From Pelargonium cotyledonis (Eukaryota; Streptophyta; Magnoliopsida; Geraniales; Geraniaceae), in assembly GCA_036897625.1 (NCBI GenBank), contig JAYMTA010000001.1, positions 1 to 64,000 of the forward strand: a DNA stretch of 64,000 nt, written 5' to 3'. The position numbers were made by a program, and so were the translations under genes. Of this stretch, positions 52,101 through 61,700 are shown piece by piece (within the stretch, counting starts at the first letter, position 1; each line of letters starts with the position of its first letter). Below the pieces are notes generated by a model. It saw only the letters and a list, made by a program, of their open reading frames with translations. It was not told where the DNA came from and ran no database searches.

Positions 52101-52126
52101 TTAACTGGGCAGGTTAACTGGGCAAG
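52101..52126. repeat. 13-base tandem duplication
   Basis: TTAACTGGGCAGG is followed directly by TTAACTGGGCAAG: two 13-base units with one difference. Confidence 0.8.
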
Positions 52127-52585
52127 AAAATGACATTCTGGAAAATAACTTTGATATAGTAAAGTATTTGCTGGATTCCTGAGGTTTAAGTAGCTGTGTA
52201 GCTTTAAAGTCAGGAGTTTCTTTTGTACTCCCCTCCCGTTTTTGAGTCTGGTAAACCCTAGAAAACGAGTAGGTTTATAATTGTTTAGAGTGTCTTTTTT
52301 GGATCAAGTTGTAATAACAAGTTTAACTAATTACTGGATTCTAACTAATAAGAAATTCAGGAAGTCTTTAATCTTTTTAAATCTTTCAATGTATCTAAGC
52401 AAAGGGATTTTTTACCGGAGCATAGAGTTAGGGTTTTCTTGGCTTTTCAAGCTAAAGCTTGCCTTAGAGAGCTTTATTCCGAGTGATTCAATGTTCCTGA
52501 TTAGATTGGGCAGAGGATAACATAATAACATATTCTGATTGATTCCCGATCTAAGCAGCAGTAAAGGAGTTTAGTTTAAGAGAAT

Positions 52586-52642
52586 GAATTCCGGGTTTTG
52601 CAAATTTGTAAAGAAAGGAGAGTAGATTCCCTTTGAAGTTGA
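52586..52642. repeat. repeat unit GGGTTTTG...GGAGAGTAGATTCC, copy 2
   Basis: Same order of boxes as 51,604-51,660, with a slightly longer linker: GGGTTTTGCAAA, then AAAGGAGAGTAGATTCC, then GAAGTTGA. This supports duplication of a unit of about 55 bases followed by divergence. Confidence 0.7.
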
Positions 52643-53271
52643 AGGAAGTATATTCCTAAACCAGAGACTTATTGTGAACCTCTAAATGGGTATTCTTAAG
52701 AATTTGTTATACCGGTAAATGTAGCTTTCAGAATTGTAGGGAAGTCCGTAGTAGCTAAAGGAATGGATTCACTTACTTCAGTTTATTATACATAATCTTT
52801 TTTAGTTCCTGATATTGAGAATAAGTAACAGTAGAAGTACTCAATTAAAGAACTGTAACTATTGTAGTAAAGCTAGCTATTTGGTTTCTTGGTAAAAGCG
52901 AGTGGAGTTCTTATTCCGATAATTCTAAACTGGTAAAGGAGTTCTAAGTCTTAATGGTGTTAATGAAACCCGGCGAAAAGCTGTTGCTGAAATATTCTAT
53001 TTCCTTTTAGTTCTTGCGACTTCTTGGTATAGCTAGGCAAGTTTATCTGGAGGAAATTTCTTCCGATCTATCTGGTTTAGCTGGTAAACTGGTAAGGTAT
53101 CTTAGATATTTTGTATTCCAGTATTTGTATTTGAGTATTCTGTAGTTTGCAAGGCACAGATTTTCTATATTCTTTTGAGTTTAGAATTTCTAGGATTTCC
53201 CTATCTTGTATCTTGTAGGAAGTAACTCTCTCAACTGTACCTCTTGTTCTTTCTAATGGAGCTGTTTCCTT

Positions 53272-53291
53272 AGATATAAACAGATATAAAC
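53272..53291. repeat. 10-base tandem duplication
   Basis: AGATATAAAC occurs twice in perfect tandem. Confidence 0.8.
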
Positions 53292-53568
53292 CTTTTTTTC
53301 TTACTAAGTTTCCTGTAACTCTTTTTGTTTTAGTTGTTTAGAGACTCATTAATTTCTTAATCTTTCAGAATTCTATATCTTATGTAGCACTTTAGTCCTT
53401 ACGGAATTGAGGTATTTAAGATTCCCTGATTTAGAATCCTTAAGTTAAAGAATTGAATCTAAGGAAAACCAAAACCAAGGGCTTAATGGATTTAAGATAG
53501 ATAACAGATTCTGAACCCTTCTGGTCTTCTTGGTTATGAGGCTTTATGAGGATAATTGTGTAAGCAGA

Positions 53569-53606
53569 GGATAACAGAAACCAAATTCTATTTCCTTAAA
53601 GGTTAA
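53569..53606. repeat. GGATAACAGAAACC...CTATTTCC repeat
   Basis: GGATAACAGAAACC and ATTCTATTTCCTT form a unit also seen near 48,822 (GGATAACAGAAA then CTATTTCTTT) and 48,919 (ACAGAAACC then TTCTATTTCCTT). The box GGATAACA alone appears at about 51,560, 52,513 and 54,060. At least six relatives lie within 6 kb. Confidence 0.6.
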
Positions 53607-54131
53607 AAGGTATAGACATTCTTGTCAAGTTAGCAAAATAGGAGTAATTAGCCTTTCTTATCAGGTTATAGTACTTTCCATTGTTATAACCTAACCTTAT
53701 TTATAGGGAATCCCTGAATTAATTGGAGCTCTTTGGAAGTTAGTGCAGCTAATTTTATTCTGTATAGTATAGGAAGCTAAAGGAGATCAAGTAAACTGGG
53801 CTTGTAAGGAGCTAATTGGTATTCTTGTAGATGTTCTAATTCTAATGTTTAAGATGGTAAAGGTGTTAATCCGAAGTCTAAAGAAAAAACAGTGATTCCT
53901 TTTCTTGAGGGACAGGAGTTTCAAGATTCTGTAGATCTTGGAAGTCTTTGTTTTGGGTTTTGCAAGGATGTGTACTCTTTTAGTCTTCTTTGTCAAGCAT
54001 GGGAAGTTTATCTTGTACTACTTGAGATTTCTGATTAAGTAAGTGTATTGACAGCTAAAGGATAACATAAACATCTTTCTTTGCATTGTTGAAAGCTTTT
54101 GGATTCTTGGGAACTCTCTATTTGTATTCAG

Positions 54132-54155
54132 GGTTTTGAGATTCCTAACTAGAAA
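54132..54155. repeat. 24-base exact dispersed repeat, copy 2
   Basis: Exact copy of 49,200-49,223. The bases after it (T) also match the 16-base relative at 48,858-48,873. Confidence 0.75.
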
Positions 54156-54559
54156 TGTTCTAACTTACTAATCCTAGGAACTTACAGGAATAACACTCTG
54201 AACCTGTACACTTCTAGTCTAGTCTGTAATTCTCTACTATTATGACGGTATTGCCCGTATTTCTATTGCTTTAACAAGGCAAACTTCCAAATTTCCTGAT
54301 CCTGTACACGCTTTGACCTATTCCTAGAAAAAACTAATAATCCACCTGTTCTTGTCAGTAACCTGCTACTGAGCCTGCTAATGCCTGTGGAGGAAAGCAA
54401 GCCTAAGCCTGTAAAGATCGAAACTCCTCTTGGTTTTGTATTGCAAGGTACTGATTCTATTTCTTTAGAATTGCTAAGAGATAGGAAAGAACTCTGTATA
54501 ATCATGTCTAAGCTGATAAGCTAGGAAACTGGTAAAGGCTTGTCTTGTAGGTAATGGAA

Positions 54560-54720
54560 ACTCTCTTCTTTGTTCTAGTTGTAGCTGAAGGAACTCTAGC
54601 TAATGTTGCTTTAGTATATTCCTTTGTTGCTTTAGTTGTAGCTAACAGGAATCCATAGGTTGTAGCTAATAGATTCTCTTGTTGCTGATGGAACCCTGGA
54701 TTTGCTTTGTTGCTTTGGAA
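54560..54720. repeat. cluster of degenerate GTTGTAGCT / TTGTTGCTTT repeats
   Basis: GTTGTAGCT occurs about three times and TTTGTTGCTTT twice, mixed with GGAACTC/GGAATCC boxes. Related TTTGTTGCTTTGTT lies near 49,255. The unit order is irregular, so this is a scrambled local amplification rather than a clean tandem array. Long open frames on the minus strand here follow from the repeats and look non-coding. Confidence 0.55.
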
Positions 54721-54790
54721 GTTCAAGTGGTTCTTGTTAGCCAAGAGGGAAATCCTTCGCTTTTGAGAGTAGATTCCTAACTCTATCGGC

Positions 54791-55560
54791 AAAGTAGTTC
54801 AAGAAGCAAACGTGATGGTATCGCACGAGTCTCCTCATAGGCAGGTGTCAATTCCTTAAGATAAAGTGATTTGAAAGCTAGCTGTTGCAGATGGAAGAAG
54901 GTTAACTAGGCCGATGATTGGTTAGAGCAAGTGGATTGTTCGGTTCAAGAGGTCAAATGCCGATGTGTCCAAGTTATCAAGTTGTTACAGCTATAGATGG
55001 AAAGATGGAATGTACTTACTGGAAAGGAGTTATCTACACAAGCAGAGGATTGGGCTTATAAAAAAGAGTACTGAAGTTTGACTTATGTATTCATAGAAGT
55101 TATCAAAGGAAAAAAGGGGCTAGTATATGATAATAGAACTCATAAAAAACAGGAAAGGAACTTCACTAAAACCAAGATTCTCTATTTTGGATTCCGGATG
55201 GGTTTAGACTGCGTCAACTTGGATGAATAAGTATAGGCTAACTCTTCTTTTTAAGACTAAGATTAGAGGTATTCCAGTTATAGGTAAGATAGCGGGATGT
55301 AAGAAGTAAGTCAATAAGTAGAGTAGAGGTTTATCGCTTAGGTATGAAGAGTAGTTATTTAGGTTAGGAGCAAGACAAGAGGAAGGGAAGTAAGAGCTCG
55401 AACGAAGTGAAGAGGAAGGCTTTAGATTGTTTGTATCTGAAAGCGATTATCTCCAGCAATTCATACAGTCTAGTAAGAAGCTACCAAGGCAAGCTAAACA
55501 AACCAACCAGACAAAGACTCAAGGAAGGATTAATAGGCTTCTTATTTAGTTGTTAGTTGT
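54791..55560. other. spacer resembling ordinary plant mitochondrial intergenic DNA
   Basis: G+C is somewhat higher, GC palindromes are scarce, and it contains phrases such as AGAGCTCGAACGAAGTGAAG. No open frame or RNA gene recognised. It may be an ancestral mitochondrial segment. Confidence 0.35.
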
Positions 55561-55677
55561 TACTGCTTTCCTGTTTAGCGCTTTCCTGTGTACCTGTTGT
55601 AGGAAATTAGGGATAGAGAGTCAGAGGTCTTACACAAAGGGTCTAGACATAAGGGAAGTTTACTTGTCTTGGAATCC

Positions 55678-55768
55678 CTGGCTAAGAAACCTTTCCCAGA
55701 CTGTACTTTAGTCTTAATAAGAAAAAGTACAGTTTCTTATTAAGACTCTGGTTTAACTGGCTAAGAAA
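55678..55768. repeat. compound inverted repeat with two competing hairpins
   Basis: The order is A-B-A'-B'. A is CTGTACTTT (55,701-55,709) and A' its exact complement (55,724-55,732). B is AGTCTTAATAAGAAA (55,710-55,724) and B' its exact complement (55,733-55,747). B-B' gives a perfect 15-bp stem with an 8-base loop; A-A' gives a 9-bp stem. The two hairpins share bases and interleave, so they compete or could form a pseudoknot. CCAGA (55,696) and TCTGG (55,747) are further complementary flanks. The direct repeat CTGGCTAAGAAA brackets the whole at 55,678-55,689 and 55,757-55,768. In organelles such hairpins often stabilise transcript 3' ends; no gene is adjacent here, so the function is unknown. 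Confidence 0.85.
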
Positions 55769-58734
55769 TTCTAAAGGACTCATTTAGGAAAGGCCTCATA
55801 CTCCCTCAGAGTTTCAATTGTACTCTATACATTATAAGGGTTCCTCTAAAGGCAGCTGAATATCTTGACTAAATTAAGGTATCCTTCAGCGTGTTACCTT
55901 CCCTAACTTAATGCGCTAATAAAGGGGGACGCGGACTTCTACTCTTTTACTTCAAAAAGCAGGATACAAACAAGCCTATAATAAAAAGGAGTACCTTCCT
56001 CTATAAGATTCCTAGGACTCTAACTCTAGCAGAAGAAAGTCTAGGATTCCCTTTTATAGAGTCCTAATTCTTCCTAACCCAGAAGCCGCAACTAAACTAG
56101 TTCTTAGATTTCTAGGTCTTAAACTTTGTTAACTTTCAGGTCGGAAAACCCTATAAACCTAGGAACACGGTAACAAGAACAAGCAACCCTTTACTTTCAT
56201 ACCTACAATTTCCTTTATCAGTAGAATCACTTAGATACAAATAGATCCTTCTTTTGAGCCTTGCTCTTCACCATACCTCTAGCTTTCTTTAGTTACCGGT
56301 TTTCTTAAGACCTGAACTCTGTATCTTTTTATGAGAGAATATCTATCGTTAGTATGTCTTACAACTCATACATAAATTTGTAGAATAAAAACTTCCAGTT
56401 ATGTTATTAAGAATTTTATACTTGAGTCTACGCAACCGTCACTTTGAATAGAAAAGCGTTGGTACTTCCTTTTTCTTGGTGTCAGAATTCTTATAGCCGA
56501 TAAACTCAACGTCTTCGCAAACATGTAAAATAAAAAAAGAAAAGGATACTAGATTCCAATAACCCCGATTGAATAAATTTCGTAGTTAAGTTATCCTGAT
56601 ACTAGAAAAGCAAAAGCTAATATGAGTACTCCGTTTGTTTTACTTTTAGAAAGAAATTTCCTGTAGTTTATGAAACTTAGAGATAGGGGGGTCCCTAAGA
56701 AGGATACCTTTAAAACTAACGTACACTACTCAATTAGGAACCCCGCATCGTGTTTACCCCGTGTATACTTTCTGGAAGGATTTCAATACTAGTAGTAGAA
56801 TTTTATTAGCTTAGACTCACTGGAGTTTACTTTGGTATTATTTCTTCGCTTTTATAGGACCCATTTTGTATGTCTATGAGCACCCTTTTTTCTTTATATC
56901 AAACACCGACTCATTTAAAAGGGCCGCTCTTTGTCTTCACTACACGTTGGGAATAGAAAATTTAATGTACAATTTATCTTATATACATAATTTGTATACG
57001 TATCTAATATAGAACCTATACTTTCAACTTCTCTAAATTTTGAGGGATTTTGTATCTAATTCTAGCTAATTTGTAAATGTTATGCCAGGGGTTATGTGTT
57101 ATGACAAAACTTATAAGGTTGCTTGATTAGCACTTTTCCAATAAACTTTTTAAAGTGGATCTCAGAAAAAGAGAGTTCATTCGTATCGAATAATTAACAA
57201 ACTAGTACAATATAATGAGTCCTCCTAACTTACTTGAATTGTTTTTACTATAATAAATCGTATATTTATGTACGGATACAAGGGACAAAGAGTAAAGAGA
57301 CCCCGTTATGGGGCTTTGCTTGGCCTAAGGCTGAATCGAAAAGTCCTTAGTAAAAGATATTGAAAGTGCTGAGCTTCTATTGAACAAAAAGGACAAACTT
57401 TGTGCTAATATTGTATCTTAGGGGTCATTATAACACTTCGACGGAAAGTTTATAGGAATATGTAACGTCTTGTAATAAATCTAATTATCAAGTAATTAAA
57501 GACTCGCAAACTAAACAAGGGATAACAACTCGATATCTCTCTAAGCTATTTCTTATAATTAATCTATGAACGACCGTGAAATACCATGAGTATTCTATTA
57601 AAAAAGATTACTCTCATGTTAAGACGCATACACTATATACTCAAAAGTCTCATACTAATCACCCATGGATACTATACTACTCTATACTTCCTTTGTAGAT
57701 AGAAAACCCATATAGGAGCACATCTTTAGCTTTTACTGCTTACCAAAAACAAGATATTTTTAATATTTAAGATGGTGAATAAGTTTATACAAGTGTAGGA
57801 ATTCTAGTAGTTTATGAACGGGATTCGTGGACTATAAATAAGGATGCTTTTTCATTATTAAGGCAAAAACTGACAGTATTATCAGTAAGATAAAAAATAA
57901 ATAAGAGATGGATAGGATCTTGTAACTCGAGGAAGAACTTATAAAGAATACTTGCGGACTTCTTTGTTCCTCAAGTAGCTCTTTTGTAAAATTAAAGCTG
58001 GTCGTAGTGTATTTTAGATCGACAGAACATGCGACGTATACAACAGTTTTTCTGGACCTAATTATATTGTGAAGCATACTTTTCTTTTGCGATAGGGATT
58101 TACAAGCACCCTTTTTTCTATATCAATTTTTGAGGCTGGCTTATCTGTTTGGGATTTCATTAAAGCCGTATAAGTATAAAGTAAGATTTCTTCTTCAATT
58201 TCTGACTAAACGGAGCTTTAGAATTGCTTTTTACTAAAGAATCTAAAAAAAAGAGTACTAAATTCTTACGCTTTAAACTGTATTACAACTACAAAAAGGG
58301 TTTTATCTCTTTACAAGTTACACAGCTCATATACTCTTTGTAAAAAATCCGGGGTTGCACCATTAAATTATATTACTTGCTTTTTAGTACAGTTTAGAGA
58401 GTACTCTTTTTCGTAGTTGACTACTCAAATCAAAAAGAGGTCGAATAGGCGTAGAATGTGCCCCTTTATAAGGCGTTTTAACTTAGCTTGGTTTTAATTT
58501 CAATAAAGTATCCAATTAAATTAATGTATTAAATAATAATAAAGGGTATCTCCGTACTGAATACTGAGGATTTCCAGCATTTCATAAGTCAGAAAGGTTA
58601 GGGAAGGCAAGTTTATCTTGGCTTGTTTTGAAGTTATCCAAATTGCTGGCATTTTGAATCACTTATATACGAATAGATTTAGCTTATCCTGTATACTATC
58701 CAATCTTAGTAAGTTTAGTATTTAGTCTTTGGAA
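55769..58734. other. AT-rich spacer, no gene seen
   Basis: No gene recognised. An 81-codon minus-strand frame at 57,832-58,077 has a hydrophobic segment but no family resemblance. Confidence 0.5.
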
Positions 58735-58793
58735 GTGGTAATACAAATATAAATCTGTGATACAAGCATGGGTTCGACTCTCACTCCTTCTCT
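58735..58793 (+). pseudogene. possible trnQ-like remnant
   Basis: AAGTGGTAA (D-loop) and GGGTTCGA (T-arm) occur at exactly the distance they have in plant trnQ. The T-stem ATGGG/CTCAC pairs at 4 of 5 with one wobble. The anticodon stem and both acceptor strands are absent. The shared spacing with the 2.0 kb relic is the main argument; it could be chance. Confidence 0.25.
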
Positions 58794-61700
58794 CAATCGG
58801 TATTGAATTATGTACATGCGGTCCCTTTTCTTGGTGCTCTAAAGAGTATAAAAGTAGGTCTAGCTTTTAGAAGAATCTAGTTATTAAGAAGAAAGGTATG
58901 CAGATAGTACTTATTCTATGCACGTGATTTGGGCATTAATAGGTAATCCTTTTGATGCTGCTTATTATTCTTTTTAAAGATACCAAATGGAATGATACTC
59001 TTAGTCTAGTTTTTATGATAAAGAATTCTGACAAAAACTACGCTTTCTATAAAGAGTCATCGGTTTGAACCTTTATTAGTTTTAAAACCTTTGCACGTCA
59101 ATAACTAAAGGATCCTACTATTTTTTGAATAGAGTAATCCTTATTATCTGAACTTATATTATTTAAGCGATTCTATTACATACCTTTCTTGTGTAGTTAA
59201 ACCTAAATCAACTTAGTCATTCAAGAGAACCCAAGAAGGTAACTCATAGCAAAGATTTTACTTTCACAAAAGCATGCGGGAAGCTCTTACCCTACTCGTT
59301 AAAGATTTTCTCTTACTTCAGATAAAAAGAGTAGTCAACTCTGGGTTGAGAATCTTTCGTTTTCCTTACTGAGCTATAATGAGGAACGCTTTTTTTTTCT
59401 GTTAAAATGAGTCAAGATGGGAGATGCCCGAAGCCTGAGACTAAGGAATTCCTTTTTTACGGGTATGTCCTTTGTCAAATAGAAGAAATCTTTAAATATA
59501 GATAAAAGAATTCTAGTACTGACGTAAGGCGGCTACAGGGTATTAGTTGAGGAATTCCAACTCATAAGGAGGATTTTTAATATAAAAACGGGTACCACAA
59601 ATGCATTGAAATTTTATAGTATAGAGAAGAACCCTTAACTCAGGTTATAGCGCACCAAAAACACAGCCGTAGAATAAGTTTTGAAATAAGTGTATGTGTC
59701 TTAGCAAGTAAATAAACTGAAATTACAGCTTCTTCAAGATCAAGAGTAGGTTTTCTAAAAAGAGCTTTTGTAACAACTAAACTATAAAGTAAAATCTGGT
59801 TTGGTCTCCTAAATATGGAATGCCTATAGTACTACAATTTACAATTACAAATCAGTGATTTAGTGTTAGGGCTTTTCAAGAGAGTGCCTAACTAGACTCG
59901 ACGTAGAATACTAAGCTAGGGTTTCGAGTCACAAATTTTTTGTGAATTTATCGCAGTAATTTTTCCAAGGTATACCCAGAGTAAAAGTGAGATTTCCGTA
60001 TCGAAAAAAGTATAGATAGGAATGAATCTTATTTTGAATAAGGAAAACGAAGAGTTTCCACTTGTATTGATATGAGAGCCACTGGCAGATAGTAAAATTA
60101 GAATTATGTACACAAACGAATGCTCACATTTCTTTTTTATCTCAGCTTGCTCTGTATCTTCCTTCTTGTTTTCCGTTCCTTCATTCCAAAAAGCTTACAT
60201 GGAAAGAAATCAAGAATAAATTAAGTAGAAAATATTCAGAATAAACTATATGCTGGATTGATTCACCAAATTAAAGTATGCGCTGATTCAAGTAAGTAAA
60301 AAAGTCTTGGTTAAGTTATTTTTATGTTCTACTGAGGGATACAGACGGAGGGTCTAGCTAAAGTGGTAAGACAGCCGATGCTACATGCTATAACAAGAAA
60401 TTCTAACCCCTATAGATTAAAAAGAGGTAATATACACTAATTAGAAAGGAAAAGAATCCCCGAAAGAGAGTATTGGAATGGCAAATTAGGCAAAGAATTT
60501 TAGCTTTTTGTAGAAAGGCTCAAAATAGGGCTTTTCGTACTAAAACTTGGCAGCAGCTATGATTCTGAGTAGAGTATAGTTCTATAGTTTAGAGATGCAA
60601 GATTTACGTGATCCTATTTAACTTCATTTTGAAGTGATGACTCTCATATTAAAAACTATAGGCCTGCTCTAGTATATATGAAAAAGGGTTTGGTAGCTAA
60701 GCGTATATGCAAGAATATCCGTCTTTACATGTTTTTTATATCATCGCAGGGCCCCCTGTTTGCTTTATACATAACTTCAATGCAACAAACCACTTAATTT
60801 ATTCATTAATACAAGGCTCTATTGTCTTAAAATAGTATACTAAAGGCTTCTTAACTGCGCTAGATTGCTCGGAGAGGTGCCCTGGTAACTAACTACCACG
60901 AAGCGGGCATTTATATATATATATCATATAAAACAAGCCCTTAATCTTGAGGTCATAACCCCGAACTAAAAGTAAACTTATTCTTAAAATTACTAAAGAG
61001 GATGCTAGAGTACATAGTTACGAAACCCAGCAGTTTACTTCACTTATTTATACTACAGATGTAAGGTTCCCCTGCAAAAAAAAGAGCAAAGACAAATACC
61101 TTAGAGAAGTACAAAACCCTAGAATAGTAATAGATTCCAGATAGCCAGATAGATAGACTCTAATTAGTAAGAATTTTTAGTACGACTTTTGTTGCTATGC
61201 CTTCTTGAGGTCTTTTCTGATCTTAAGACCGAGGTAATATAAAAGAGTAGGTCTTCTTAACAGGAACCCTCTTGCTAAATTAGGAGTTAAATTCTTACTT
61301 GTTGCGATTTTTGATTCTGAATATATACCCGGACTAGAAATAGATTAACTACCTTTCCTTGTGCGGGGCAGCCGAGGGTCTGTCTTTAAAATAGTAAGAT
61401 ACAAGCGAATTCCAGCGCACAAATATATAATAAACTACTAGAGCTGTTAGAAGTTTTATCAGAGATGCGGTCTTAAAAAAAAAGCGGTAAGAAAGCAAGA
61501 TTTCCTAGCTCAGAGACTGAAATCCTTATAAACTCATAAAGGAGCTCGTGTAAAAGGCAGGTAACTCCTACCACAGGGTTGCAGATTTGGAAAGTGGGTC
61601 AATTTATAATAAGATTAAAGGTTGTAGAACCTGAAGTGCATTATATAAAGAGAATCCCTTAAACTACAAGATCTCGCTAAAATTAGAAATTCATAAGAAA

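Larger units (their letters stand above)
48400..54790. other. G-rich-strand block full of short dispersed repeats
   Basis: By eye, most lines here have clearly more G than C on the plus strand, the reverse of the tract to its left. Several repeat boxes (GGGTTTTG, GGAGAGTAGATTCC, GGATAACAG, ATTCCTAACTAGAAA, TGTAGCTAA) recur many times inside and rarely outside. No coding similarity. I infer an expansion by repeated short duplications, or an insertion with its own history. Confidence 0.5.

Noticed and set aside
54263-54792. Two adjacent minus-strand frames of 80 and 94 codons
   Set aside because: They fall on the GTTGTAGCT repeat cluster; Thr/Ala/Lys runs arise from the repeats.
60352-60412. 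tRNA-like string with TAGCTAAAGTGGTAAG
   Set aside because: Only the D-loop resembles a tRNA; no T-stem, anticodon stem or acceptor pairing.
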